Assembly: GCF_000764305.2 (NCBI RefSeq)
Contig: NW_025946074.1
Coordinates: forward strand, 653,164-717,163
Reading direction: 5' to 3'
DNA length: 64,000 nucleotides
Origin: Hyalella azteca
Taxonomy: Eukaryota; Arthropoda; Malacostraca; Amphipoda; Hyalellidae
The notes below the pieces were generated by a model that was not told the origin of the DNA, did not search any database, and saw only the letters and a list, made by a program, of their open reading frames with translations. The position numbers were made by a program, and so were the translations under genes. Shown in pieces: positions 13,206 through 25,395 of the stretch. Every line of letters begins with the position of its first letter. Position 1 is the stretch's first letter.

Positions 13206-16200
13206 GCCGGTAACTCTCGTTACCAGGTCTTTACATAAAGATGACATTGACGACAGTTAGTGTATATATGGGCAGATAGCTACCGAGTTATAATTCCGAG
13301 CAGGAGTCTACGCAACAGAGCAGGTTTGATGCTGTTTTAGAGCAGGAAAGAGCATGCCTGTCGCATACCATAAGGCTTGAAACTGAATTTACACCGCCGT
13401 CGTCGGTAACGCCCGATTTGCAGTAAGGATTTTGTCTATTAAAAGAAATTGGCCTCAAAAAGGGACATACATGCTCCTTACTTGCTGAGTAACTGGGTAA
13501 CATATTGCACCAAGACCGACGGGTCTGTTTGTCCAGTCAACAGTCCCGGTCGCGCGGTCTCATGGTGAACGATCCATCTTCTGTAGGTATTTATATATTA
13601 TATATCCTTATGACCGACATGAGACATAAACGTTTTAGTCACAATTTTTGAACATGACGTCACTTTGCACAGTTCAATAATTTCTTTGAGTGTTTTTGTC
13701 CAAAGGCCCATTGAGGACTTCGATCATTTTGGTCGTTGCATTCCTATTAAGAATTGCATGTACACCGAACACCTTTATGTTTAAAAATCTTAATTACACG
13801 AACACACGGTCGGTAAATTTGTAGCATCTATGATTTACGATGAGTTTTTCACCACGCAATGAACGTTTTGCCTTACAAAATTTGTATTCACATTTTTATC
13901 ATACTGTATATATGTTTCTCAAGTCTGACTTTTGGCGCCCACATAGCACAAATTTATCATTCCATTCAATTTCAATGGCTATCACAAACTTAAAAAAATT
14001 TTCACAACTTCTATTTCCTAAAGAACGAGAACTCAATTTGATTGTTTACAGAACTGGTTTCAAAATTTTGCTCTTTCCTAGTAAGGGAAAACTGCAGTAA
14101 GTTTGCACAGAATTTGTCGGCTTTGATGAAGGGAGGTCGGCGCCGCGTGTGCTCGAAATAATCAAGTGTGTGGGGCTGGAATTGTTCGTAATTGATGCAA
14201 GGAATTGATTATGTGCGGATTATGAAGGGGAATTGCGAGGGTCTCACGACGGCGATACATCGACTAGTCGCATCAAATGAGTGATCCGCGCTGAAACTAG
14301 AATGCTTTGGAACACAAGTCGGACAACATTGATATGAAATATCACGTTTAGAGTAAATGTTCGCTTACGAAAGCCTTAACCATGATTTATTTGATAAATT
14401 ATCCAATTTATTATCACAACAGCGTACTTACGCAAGGCTTAATAACGTTTTAAATAATAAAATATCCAATTTAGCATCGGTCGGAATAGCAATATTTTAA
14501 ATTTTCATTTGAAACATGGGATGCTATACACTTCGGTTCAATGGTAAATAGGCGGGTTTACTCTATTTTTTAAACTCGACTGCAATGAAAACGCAGGTAA
14601 ATGCTTTTTTGTACTCTAAGTAGCGCTGTAAGGCCAATACATAAGGTATAGTGAGCTTACTGTAACAGACAACTGATTAATGGTGAACATTAGCTTATTA
14701 TAGAGCTGATCATTGAGATGCGGCATGCGAACTTCCAGTAAGTGGATATATGTATATTGAAAGCAGCAGCTGTTTTGTTGGTTTGAAGATGAACAGCGTT
14801 CGTATATTCGTATCCTTATTATTGTATATTTAAGCCATTTACAAATTTTGTGTTGTCATTGTGCCAATGCCAATCAGTATCGTACCAATGCCACTATCAT
14901 TGGCAGTGTAACCCATCATTAAAAATGCTGACCAACACAAACCGATTAACACGCTTAAACATCGTCAAGATAGAAATTTTAAATTTAAGTGAATCGCTAC
15001 TCAAAATTGTTCAGCTTCTAGCAATCATTAGTGATCCAAAACTGGTAAAGCAGGCATTTTTAGCTATATCAATTGCCATCTCCGCCAAAGATTCGCCGAC
15101 ACAAATACATTTTTATCCTTAATTGGTAAGCAGTAGAAAAAAAAGCTTTGGACTTGCACGTTTTTTAGTTTTTGTGTTCTCTGAACTTCTGTCTTTTAAC
15201 AAAGCGAAGTTTATTTGTTTTTCTCTAAAGACTACGTTGCTCTTACTCATTTGCGCTGTCCGCTGTGGCAGTAACCAGAAAAAATGAGTTTTTATTTGCC
15301 ATTTCGAATACAATGAGAATAAGCTGGGTTATATTCATCACCATAACAGGGGTTATAGTCAAGGCTCGTACAACTGCTGGACAATCTATATTTTTATCTC
15401 TTGTCCCCCTCCACGGCGTATTGGTTTGTATTGACCAGACGGCTGATGTTTTTCCTTAGGCCATCACAAATCACAATAACAAAAAAACACGAGAAGAACA
15501 AAGTCTTTGTTCCTGAGCAGACCTCAGCGACCGTACGTCCATCTTAAGTAAAAACAAAAGCCGCGCAATGTTTTACGAGAGACCCATCGATCGTTCAACA
15601 TCGCTAAGCTACACAACGTACGCGCAAAAACTTAACATATGATTGGCAAGAAAATATTCTTGGGGCGAAACAGCCCCTGGAGCGCAACTTTTTTTGCCAC
15701 AAGAATGACGAAAAATAATAATAATAATGCATTCATGAACGCTCGTGTATAAACTTTTATGAAATTTATAGTTAAATTTTTTATTTTTGTTAATTATGTA
15801 TGGTAATTCGAGTCAAAATGTAGGTAGATATTGTGGTTTGCTCACAAACAATTAAAAGATTTCACGCGCAACCTCATGCGTGGATACTCTGATTCACTTA
15901 ACTTCATTTAATTATTCATGTTGCTTCGATAATTACCGAATTTTCTGATGAGCGTTAAGCAGGTCAGAGTGATAAATCTTTTGTATTTCTTATTAAATTT
16001 AAAAACTAACGTGTCATTCGAGTTCTAAACGTTCTGGTCGCTATAATAGCGCACTTATTTAAATTGATTGCATCTTGGCAGCCGCTGCGATCCACTGCCA
16101 TTGTACATCCACTATATGCTAATTCTAATTCAATTTGCGGGGTTCGTACAAGGTAGCCATATCCATCATTTTGAGATAAGCAGCGAACAGCCGACGGATG

Positions 16201-17525
16201 TACGTTCGGTCGCACGCGTTGTAATTATGACCGATGGATTTCCGTGAGTAGACGTTAATGGCATCCGACATACCACTTTAAATGTCATAATAATTCATTT
16301 GCAGTCGATGGGCTGCGCAAGCCTACGAAGAGGTCGATAAATAATGCTGTTAGGCCCAGTGAACGTCTCCATTCTATTCAAATTAGAGAATGATGAGACT
16401 TAAACGAGCCTGAGGGGAGCGAAGCAAGGGGAGCTTAAGCTGTGAGTTGCTTGGCAGGCTCCCTCATTCCTTCACTTAAACTTACACGAGCGGAATTATT
16501 TTTCTTAATTATTCATGATTTTAAATTTATTTTTAATCATCATAATCACATTAACTCTTCCTAAAATGCTTTGATAGTCCGGGAACATTTGATTTGTTCG
16601 AATTAAATTGAGTATAAATCTTGTGATGCTCTTTGCATGTGATGGCGGCAAGTGGTTTCTGCAAGAGGTTTATTGAAAACCTCCATCCCTTGGATCCATC
16701 ATCGACTCCCAAGCAGCTCAATTATCGGCATTGTACGTGTCAACTACATCACCGGCAGTGTGTCAACTCCCAGCTTACACCATCACCAGCATCGTGTTAT
16801 TTTATTTCATAGCCTACATCATCACCAGCATCGTGTCAACTCACAGCCTGCATCATCGTCGGCATCTAGTGACTCTGAATGGACATCAGATATCGTTTCT
16901 TGCTCATGTCCTATGTAGCTTTTAAACGAACTTTTCGGGATCACCAGATAAAGCCAAATCAATTTCAATTTTACTCCCAGATGAGGCTTGAAGCATATTT
17001 AAATGTCAACTAAACAGACTTATCTGTTTTAATAAACATGATAAGCAAAAGCTTTCATGACTGTTCAGAAATTTAAATAATTTATTTAAATTTCCTTTAA
17101 ATAATTAAACCTGCACCTATGTAATGAGACCTCATAGTTATATTCTCAGGTCCCTCCAGTGAAAATATTATGAAATTAAAGATACTTTTGAAAACACGAA
17201 AAATTACAAATATGTTTGATACAACTTTAATACTTTTCAGAAGACTTTTAATTCTATCATCTGTTCTTACCAAAATGCCGAGACTTCAGATAGTGTGTCA
17301 AACCTGCGTCGTTAACCGAAAAAAAAACTCCGCAATATTGTCCGCGTTTTGCTTTCATTTAGACCAGCATTAAATGATGCTCGGTAAACTCTGAAGCTTT
17401 TCGCTTCATATTTCGACAGAAGCGCAGTTTAAGGCCTCATTAAATTTTTCATTAGAGAAAACAACGAGAAACGACTTATCTTTACGCGCAGGAGCTGAGC
17501 TCTGAAACAATTCGGTCTGCAACAA
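13206..17525. other. Long stretch with no supported gene
   Basis: About 4.3 kb of mostly AT-rich unique sequence. Frames of 60-90 codons occur on both strands (for example 13840-14100, 14850-15122, 16006-16215 and 16652-16918), but none has a recognisable domain, paired splice sites or codon pattern. A small local repeat of CATCACCAGCATCGTGT occurs twice near 16782 and 16820. Confidence 0.45.
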
Positions 17526-17529
17526 GAAT

Positions 17530-18235
17530 TACGTGTAGATTTTTTTCTGTAGCAAAGACGTGTAATTTTTTGGCAAAAATGATGTATAAATTCTGTTGGT
17601 AGAAAGGAGCGCCTGTAAATTTTGTGTGTGGCAAAGATAAGGTATAAATTCTGTCAGTAGAAAGGAGATCGTGTAAATTCTGTCTGTGGTAAAAATGACG
17701 TAAAAATTCTGTCAGTAGAGAGGAGAACGTACAAATTCTGTCAGTAAAAAGGAGAACGTACAAATTCTGTCGTAGAAAGAAGAACGTACAAATTCTGTCA
17801 GTAGAAAGGAGAACGTACAAATTCTGTCAGTAGAAAGGTACGTGAACGTACAAATTCGGTCAGTAGAAAGGAGAACGTACAAATTCTGTACGTGAACGTA
17901 CAAATTCTGTCAGTAGAAAGGAGAACGTATACTAATTCTGTTAGTAGAAAGGAAAACGTACAAATTCTGTCAGTAGAAAGGTACGTGAACGTATAAATTC
18001 TGTCAGTAGAAAGGAGAACGTACAAATTCTGTACGTGAACGTACAAATTTTGTCAGTAGAAAGGAGAACGTATAGCTACTAATTCTGTCAGTAGAAAGGA
18101 GAACGTACAAATTCTGTCGGTAGCAAGAAGAACGTGTAAATTCTGTCTCTAGCAAGGATGACGCACAAATTCTGTCGTAGAAAGAAGAACGTACAAATTC
18201 TGTCAGTAGAAAGGAGAACGTGTAATTATTTTACA
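17530..18235 (+). repeat. 29-bp minisatellite
   Basis: A unit of about 29 bp (GAACGTACAAATTCTGTCAG then TAGAAAGGA) is repeated about 22 times, with indels and GTACGT insertions. The flanks at 17530-17700 and 18120-18235 are older, diverged copies. The three overlapping - strand frames (Phe/Leu/Thr-rich) come from the repeat. Confidence 0.95.
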
Positions 18236-19079
18236 GCAAAGAGTACGTATAATCGTCGTAGCGCAAAATTTTTCACGCGAAAATCAGGACTCCAGAAAAT
18301 TGCCAAGAAGGCTAGCGGTAAAAACGTTCTCTTTTGATTGAAATACGTACTTCTTTTAATCGAAGCAGGAACTTAATTAAGAGCTGGACGTCAAAACGAG
18401 TTAGTCTTGAGATTCGATGATGAAAAAGCAGGCGAAGACGTCTGCTGATTTTTCCGGCAGACCGGATGAGGTTTGGCAGCACTCTTCGATTTCTGGGGTT
18501 CATTAGTGAAGATGAACTATATTCACGAAGAATCATGTCTTTGCATGTTTAAGAATTATATCTAATTGAAAATAATTTTTTAGATTAGAATAATATATAA
18601 TTTCTATCGGTGTAGAATCCTTGTCTTATGTGTCGTCTTCAGACGATTTCATACGTTGAACAATGAATTAACGATTACTATGAAGATAGTCCTACTTTTA
18701 GAATAACTAGAAATGAGCTCATCTGCAAAACCACGACAAAATTCATGATTAAAAACAAACTTTATTGTTGAGAGGCAGCACTATACAATACCATGAGTAT
18801 AGTTTTGTGTAGCGGAAAATTCATGTATTGCGCTTTGTTTTAATCTAATCACCCGCATCATCAAATAATGCTGATGGAGGCTCAAGTCCCCCACTGAACC
18901 ATCGAAGGGACTGGAAGCGTGAAACCTAAGTTGCCGCAGTCCTGCTGTGGCCTTTCCCTGTCCTTAAAATTATGCTAAAACCTCTCACTTCCACGAGGGG
19001 AACGAATTTGGATGGCCCTTCGTAGCGAACTATCGTCGGCAGATCCTGAATGTTCCTTAGGGATACTGGCCTGTATGTA
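18236..19079. other. No recognised gene
   Basis: AT-rich DNA between two minisatellites. The - frame at 18312-18536 is arginine-rich without a motif. Confidence 0.45.
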
Positions 19080-19912
19080 ATCAAGAATTCGTTCGGTAAT
19101 ACGGCCCTCACTGCCTTCAAGAAGTCGTTCTGTAATACGGCCATCACTGACTTCAAGAAGTCGTTCGGTAATACGGCCATCACTGGCTTCAAGAAGTCGT
19201 TCGGTAATACGACTCCCACTGCATTCAAGAAGTCGTTCGGTAATACGGCCCTCACTGCCTTCAAGAAGTCGTTCTGTAATACGACACCCACTGCATTCAA
19301 GAAGTCGTTCGGTAATACGGCCCTCACTGCCTTCAAGAAGTCGTTCAGTAATACGGCCTTGACTGCCTTCAAGAAGTCGTTCGGTAATACGGCCTTCACT
19401 GCCTTCAAGAAGTCGTTCGGTAATACGGCTCTCACTGGCTTCAAGAAGTCGTTCGGTAATATGGTTCTCACTAGCTTCAAGAAGTCGTTCGGTAATACGG
19501 CCCTCACTGCCTTCAAGAAGTCGTTCGGTAATACAGCCATCACTTACTTCAAGAAGTCGTTCGGTAATACGGCCATCACTGACTTCAAGAAAGTCGTTCG
19601 ATAATACGGCCATCACTGACTTCAATAAGTTGTTCGGTAATACGACCCACACTGCCTTCAAGAAGTCGTTCGGTGATACGGCCATCACTGCCTTCAAGAA
19701 GTCGTTCGGTAATACGGCCATCACTGACTTCAAGAAGTCGTTCGGTAATACGGCCATCACTGATTTCAAGAAATCATTCGGTAATATGGCCATCACTGAC
19801 TTCAAGAAGTCGTTCGGTAATACGGCCATCACTGACTTCAAGAAGTCGTTCGGCAATACGGCCATCACTGACTTCAAGAAGTCGTTCGGTAATACGGCGA
19901 TCAAAGCCGCTC
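19080..19912. repeat. 36-bp minisatellite, open in several frames
   Basis: A 36-bp unit (TTCAAGAAGTCGTTCGGTAA then TACGGCCATCACTGAC) is repeated about 23 times. As 36 is twelve codons, each frame encodes a constant 12-residue repeat: AFKKSFGNTALT on +, MAVLPNDFLKSV and GRITERLLEVSD on -. This produces frames of up to 309 codons on both strands. Single-base indels near 19590 break the reading. A coding role is not excluded, but there is no signal peptide, splice context or single favoured strand, and I treat it as non-coding. Confidence 0.9.
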
Positions 19913-20000
19913 AACTCCAGCGGCTTTGGATCGACTCGTGGCGCACAAGCACCGGAAAAATTTGTGTCTACGTAGGGGTCAAAATGAAGGAGCTTATTGG

Positions 20001-20056
20001 AGACATGACGTCACGCATGAGTCATTATTGGAGACGTGACGTCACGCATGAGTCAT
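20001..20056. promoter_or_regulatory. Duplicated CRE plus AP-1 site module
   Basis: Two copies of a 31-bp module each contain the CRE palindrome TGACGTCA (20006-20013 and 20037-20044) and, four bases later, the AP-1 site TGAGTCA (20018-20024 and 20049-20055). These are known binding sites for CREB/ATF and Jun/Fos bZIP factors. No gene start was recognised nearby, so a regulatory role is inferred from the site sequences alone. Confidence 0.4.
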
Positions 20057-20099
20057 GGTGTGGGAGTGACTGCTTGCGGTCGATTCTTTCCTGACATGC

Positions 20100-20515
20100 A
20101 AGCGATCAATGCACTGCACGCTCATAACACTGGCACGCAAACGCACAAACAACAAGCAAACAAAACAAAGAAGGTCGAGAAACCGACACGGTAACAATTT
20201 CGCACAAATGAACATCTTTTTCAACAAAGGAACACAAGTTGATATATATGCCCCAACCCACAAACAAGCTCACAAACATACACATGCTAACACATGCACG
20301 CTAATTAACCAGCAGTTGCCATCACATGCACATGATTTAACTAACACATACCAGCACACATACAAGTTTCAAAACACACGAAAGTCCACACATGATGAAA
20401 TCAACAAATTCAAAATTACACACATTGAAAAAATCACAAACAAACACACCTCGTACGTACATATACACAAACCAAAAATTGCATCCTTAATAAATCTAAT
20501 TTACAAAGAATAAAC
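20100..20515. other. CA-rich, low-complexity tract
   Basis: Purine- and CA-rich sequence with many ACACA and CACA steps. The 134-codon + frame (20109-20513) is Thr/His/Lys/Asn-rich because of this composition and has no domain. It is probably not a gene. Confidence 0.6.
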
Positions 20516-20829
20516 CCCATGTAAATTAATTGATTCTTATTATTTGATTCAACTTATCAATTCTTCGTAAGCTCATTAATTTAAATAACTTTTTACAATT
20601 CCAAACTAATGCTGCATCATGAATTCATTTCTACAATAATTATAAAATTGACTATATATTTAAGGCAATACATAAATTGCCTTTAAATATAGTATATATT
20701 GTATTATATATTAATATAATACAATGTCACTTAAGGGAAGCGTCTACCCTAAAATTGAAAATTTTTACTTTTTCGGTTTTTATACTAATTTTAAAGCTGA
20801 CATTCTGCCCTATCCAACGGTACCACTGC

Positions 20830-21095
20830 CATCACACCATAGGCCTGCTACACCATGGCCTGCTGCACCATAGGCCTGCTACACATTGGCCTACTGCACC
20901 ATAGGCCTGCTGCACCATAGGCCTGCTACACCATAGGCCTGCTACGCATTGGCCTGCTACACCATAGGCCTGCTACATCATAGGCCTGCTACATCATAGG
21001 CCTGCTACACCATAGGCCTGCTACACCATAGGCCTGCTACACCATAGGCCTGCTACACCATAGGCCTGCTGCACCATAGGCCTGCTACACCATAG
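20830..21095 (+). repeat. 16-bp minisatellite
   Basis: The unit CACCATAGGCCTGCTA is repeated about 16 times. Variants read GCACCATAGG or CATTGGCC. A decayed outlier of the same unit occurs at 25812-25860, about 4.7 kb away. Confidence 0.95.
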
Positions 21096-21546
21096 CTACA
21101 CACTCCCCCTTGCAACAGTTCAAGTATTCTAATTAATGAAGAGAAGTCGAGGAAAAGCTAGCCCCCCTCGATCGCGCTGCTGGTAAAGACTGAGGCTGAG
21201 GGGAGCCGTTCAATAATAAGTTCATTAATTAAGCTAATATCCTAATTGAAAATCAACGGATGGTCGCCAGTGGCCTCTACAGGGTTTATTGATCAAAATC
21301 TCCATTTAAAAGATTTGTTAGTTAACACGTTGACTCCGATTACTTCATCTTGCACTATTATTTCATTTTCTGTACTATAATTATTATGGGTTTCAAGGCA
21401 GTGTTTCTTTCCAGACAAATTCCGCGATTTCGTTTTTTTCAATTTCGTTGGCCGGCTAGAATTTATGATAAGGTACTTTCTAATTTAATTTAAAAAATGT
21501 AAATGAAATTTTTATACCGGAACCTACAAATATACTAGTATATACT

Positions 21547-21706
21547 GAGTTATAGGCCTTTTTTGCCCTTTTTGGCGCATTTTCTCGTTTATGAAAAAAA
21601 TGCACTATTGTGCTCGCCATGTCCGTCGGTCTGTCCGTCCGTGACTTCAAGTTTTCGTCGACGAGAAAATGCGCTCTCTTATTCACTGCAGTGAGTACTG
21701 AGTTAT
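21547..21706 (-). repeat. Dispersed hairpin-forming element, copy 3
   Basis: Opposite orientation to the copies at 4065 and 8292. GGCGCATTTTCTCG near 21569 and CGAGAAAATGCGC near 21660 form the inverted arms around GTCCGTCGGTCTGTCCGTCC. It ends with CAGTGAGTACTGAGTTAT. Confidence 0.75.
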
Positions 21707-22309
21707 ATTTTTTGTTCTCGGACTTTTTATGCACCTCTACGGCCTGGAGAAATACATTTCGTGGTACGCATATGTACCAGTGAACGTGTAAAAAAGGGGT
21801 CGAATTTAAGTTGAAAACAGAAAATGTGAAATCTCGAAGTGGATTTATTAGAATTCTTGAACATCATACCTATATTCATAACTAGGCTATACGAATTGAC
21901 TAGGCGATCTATTTGTCAAATAATATTCTTTATCATTATACATATTATTATAATTATAACATATTATTGCGGCCCAAATATTTCATATTTTAGCAAAATT
22001 ATCATAATCCTAAAATATAGTAATATAATTGATATATTAATTGCCTCAGCATATCATTATATCACTAATATATACCAACATTTTTACCCTCTACCCTCAG
22101 TCAGTTCCCTCACATCCCTGTTGCCATTCAAACCAAAGTTGGGAATCCATTTGAATCTTCCAGAATGGCGCGCTCTATAAAGTTTTGATCCTGCTACTCG
22201 TGATTCTTTTATGATAAAGAAAGTTTTTGAACCGCAGGATATGAAACGCTTTTGGATCCTTCAACTTTTTCTGAATCAGAATTGAATTGTTTCACTCAAA
22301 AAAATGAAT
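21707..22309. other. AT-rich sequence with one unsupported ORF
   Basis: The + frame 21839-22180 is Ile/Tyr-rich with hydrophobic runs, as AT-rich DNA gives by chance. I recognise no family. Confidence 0.45.
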
Positions 22310-22470
22310 GGTTCACAGTTTCCAAATATTGATATACTTTGTTACACACCCCACAAGCATCACGTGGACGTAGCACTGATACGCCCTTTTACTGATTCAA
22401 ACAGGGCCAAGATGACACAAACAAATGAAAAAAGTGCAGCGTCATTTGCACAAAGTCTCACTTATTTCTG
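22310..22470. repeat. Dispersed short element (family D2), copy 1
   Basis: CCAAATATTGATATACTTTG, CACGTGGACGTAGCACTGAT and CGCCCTTTTACTG align in order with 25245-25395 and, more loosely, with 29930-30125, 34440-34635, 35395-35575 and 41680-41900. The ends pair as TTTGTCCAAATA against TATTTGGACAAA, as in a small MITE. Confidence 0.6.
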
Positions 22471-22514
22471 TGTGTGATGGTTTTGAGCTAGGGGAACCCA
22501 CAAGAAGATGTATG

Positions 22515-22700
22515 GATGGACGCTCTATATCAACAGAATGACTGGAAAATCTACAATATGAATGGAAAATCCATGATATTACTGAAAAAATATATTATGT
22601 GAGTGGAAAATCTACAGCATGGACGGAAAATCAACTGTAATCTATAACATGGCTGGAAAATATACAGTATAACTGGAAAATCTGCTTTACGAGTACACAA
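22515..22700 (+). repeat. Degenerate tandem repeat of about 22-25 bp
   Basis: ACTGGAAAATCTACA-type units recur about eight times with variable spacing. Confidence 0.8.
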
Positions 22701-23344
22701 TCTACAGAACCATCAAAACAGAAAACTTGCAGACCGATAGAATTAATCTTAGAATTAAATAAAGTTGAACATATAACCTGTTTATTTTGGGATAACTTTT
22801 GAACTTTTAACGGACATAAGTCTAAGGCATTGCTTCTTCTACCCAAAAAGATTTTACCAGTTATCCTTCAAATTTTTCATGATTTTACAGCAAATGTCTT
22901 TTCATAGTTGATACTTTAAAATTAATCCTTCTTAACAATTATTTCTCCGAGCTGTATACTTACTCTCTACTAGGCAAGCGTATGTATATAGCAGCAAATA
23001 ACCATTAATTCAGCCCGAAATTCACTAAATCATACCAAATACGCCCAGTTTCCAGTAAGCTCTATCAGAACCGTAACTTCCAGGTCTTAGAATAAGATGG
23101 ACTCTTCCATGACCTTTTCAAATATTATCAGCTGACATTTTCAGGTATTATATTGCATTGTTTCATCCAATCCAATCTAACCGCTGGAGCTGCGAAGCAT
23201 CACTCTTATACACGGCATCATTTGCATCACCGCAGCATTGAAGTTTTGTTAGCATTTGAATTTGTTTTATACTGAATATTATATGAGAGTTGAATAAATC
23301 TCATACGATATTCAGCTCAGCAACCGCCCATATTTGAACACGAC
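22701..23344. other. No recognised gene
   Basis: AT-rich unique sequence. A short - frame (22631-22846) has no motif. Confidence 0.5.
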
Positions 23345-23870
23345 CAGAAAGAACTGTTTTAGCTCAACTGTTTCAACACAACGCTCAACTGTTTTTAGCT
23401 CAACTGAAACACAATCATTTCAACACTATACTGTTTCAATACTTTCAATACATCCGTTTCAACGTACAGTTTAAAAACAATTACTTCATCAAATTTTTTT
23501 CAACTATTTCAACTCAACCCTTTCACTACAATTGTTTCAATACAACTGTTTCAGCACAAATGTTTCAACAACTGTTTTAACACAACTGTTTTAACACAAC
23601 TGTTTTAACACAACTGTTTTAACACAACTGTTTTAACACAACTGTTTCAACACAACTGTTTCAACACAACTGTTTCAACACAACTGTTTCAACACAACTG
23701 TTTCAACAAAGCAGTTTCAACACATCTGTTTCAATGCAACTGCTTCGGCAGAACTGTTTCAACACAACTGTTTCAACACAACTGTTTCAACACAACTGTT
23801 TCAACACAACCGTTTCAACACAACTATTTCAACACATCTGTTTCAACCCGACTGTATCACACCGGGGAAG
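23345..23870 (+). repeat. 15-bp minisatellite
   Basis: The unit AACACAACTGTTTCA is repeated about 30 times, most regularly at 23570-23850. A sub-block at 23575-23640 carries GTTTTA instead of GTTTCA, which shows local amplification of a variant unit. Confidence 0.95.
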
Positions 23871-25035
23871 TGAAATATCTGGTTAGCATTTCATACGGTG
23901 ACTCATCATCAACGTATGCAATCACTATTTTATTTAAGCTTTCGCTTCTGCATGACCTTTCCAAGATAGCTCCATTACTATCCTGCGTGTCAATCCTGCG
24001 TGTCAACTGAACTAATGTTGAGTCCCGGTACCTTTTGATGAAAATATGCGAACATCTGTTGAGGTTGACTGCTGTTTGGTCAACATGTCGTACCGTAACT
24101 CGACTCGAACGAACATTTCTGAATTAATGAGAGAAAGATACGAATAAATTGAGTTGTGTTTATCATCGGTTGTATTTTAAAGACCGACAATTCACCTGTA
24201 AATTAGCTCCGGGATTAAAAAACGACGATAGACGAATGCCAACAGTTGGCCACGAGGTGGCCGCCTATAAGCCGCTTATAAAAACGTCAATATACGAGCT
24301 ATTGACCTGGCTGCTATGACGTCATCCTGTCATTACCCTCAGTTCCTGGCGCCACCTCCCCTCGTGAGGATAACCCTCTAATCTACCCTCGTTGTGACTC
24401 ACTCTCCCCTTGTAGCAACACGTGGTCCCAATTACCCTGATAATTTTCGTCGCTTTAAGCCAATTATTTTGTTCAAAGTTTGTTTCAGGAGCTCCAGTCA
24501 TTGATTTTTTAGGCTTCGACGATAAAATAAATTTTGGTAAAATTTACTTGTAGAGAGAGAGAAAAAAAATTAGGTGCTCGAAATTTTATGCATATTTCTG
24601 GTAAAAATTCTATCTTGCACGCTCAAGTTAAATTAAAGTGTCTATTTAAATTACCTCAATTAATAATTTATAAAATTTTTACCTTCATTTGTCACCTGGC
24701 AGTTTTCACTCATTGCCTAATTTTAAAAAAATGGACAAAAAAGCAGATTTGAAGAATTAAACCATTTTTTCCGCGTTTTATAAATAGATTTTGAAAAGAA
24801 ATGTATTATTATTCTTCCAACTGTTTATCAAAACAGCGTCGAATTTTCATTGATCTTAGCGATCTGAAAATTTACCATCAGTCCCATATAACAGTGACGT
24901 ATATATATCTTTAATTATAAATTTCCAAACGAAATTTAAAAATTTCTTCTTTGTTTCTTGTCAATTAAACTTAGAATTTGTGCTCGGTAACATTATTAAA
25001 TTCAATATAAATAATTTTAACTGTCCCTTCTTGAT
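23871..25035. other. No recognised gene; one CRE site
   Basis: AT-rich sequence. TGACGTCA occurs at 24317-24324 in a GC-richer patch, too isolated to interpret. Confidence 0.45.
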
Positions 25036-25170
25036 GTTTTTAGCGCATTTTCTCATTTGTGGGAAAAAAGGCGCTATTGTGCTCGTCATGTCCGTCCGTC
25101 CGTCCGTCCGTCCGTGATTTCACGGACGGACGGACGAGAAAATGCGCAGCGAGTACTGCAGCGAGTACTG
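25036..25170 (-). repeat. Dispersed hairpin-forming element, copy 4
   Basis: This is the clearest copy. GCGCATTTTCTC (25043-25054) and GAGAAAATGCGC (25136-25147) are near-terminal inverted arms. Between them GTCCGTCCGTCC runs into GGACGGACGGAC around GTGATTTCAC, so nearly the whole element can form one hairpin. GCAGCGAGTACT then occurs twice. Confidence 0.8.
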
Positions 25171-25244
25171 ATCTATTTTTTAATTATAGAAATGTTAGTC
25201 AGGGTTGTAAAAATGCTACAGAAAGAAAAATTAATGTTTCATAT

Positions 25245-25395
25245 TGTCCAAATAGGGACACATTTTCTTACCCACAGCACGACCAAGCTGTCGACGTAGC
25301 ACTGATACGCCCTTTATCTGGCTCTAACTGTATGGATATTTTGGACAAAGTTCCACGCATTTTTCTGAGTGCATGTCCAGCACTGTGTTCACTGT
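25245..25395. repeat. Dispersed short element (family D2), copy 2
   Basis: Begins TTGTCCAAATAGGGACACAT and ends TTTTGGACAAAGTTCCACGC then TTTTTCTGAGTGCATG. It shares CGACGTAGCACTGATACGCC with 22310-22470. Confidence 0.65.

Noticed and set aside
20109..20513. 134-codon ORF with Thr/His/Lys content
   Set aside because: Composition follows the CA-rich DNA; there is no domain or splice context.
21839..22180. 113-codon ORF with hydrophobic runs, possible membrane protein
   Set aside because: Ile/Tyr-rich runs are expected from AT-rich DNA, and no codon bias or context supports it.
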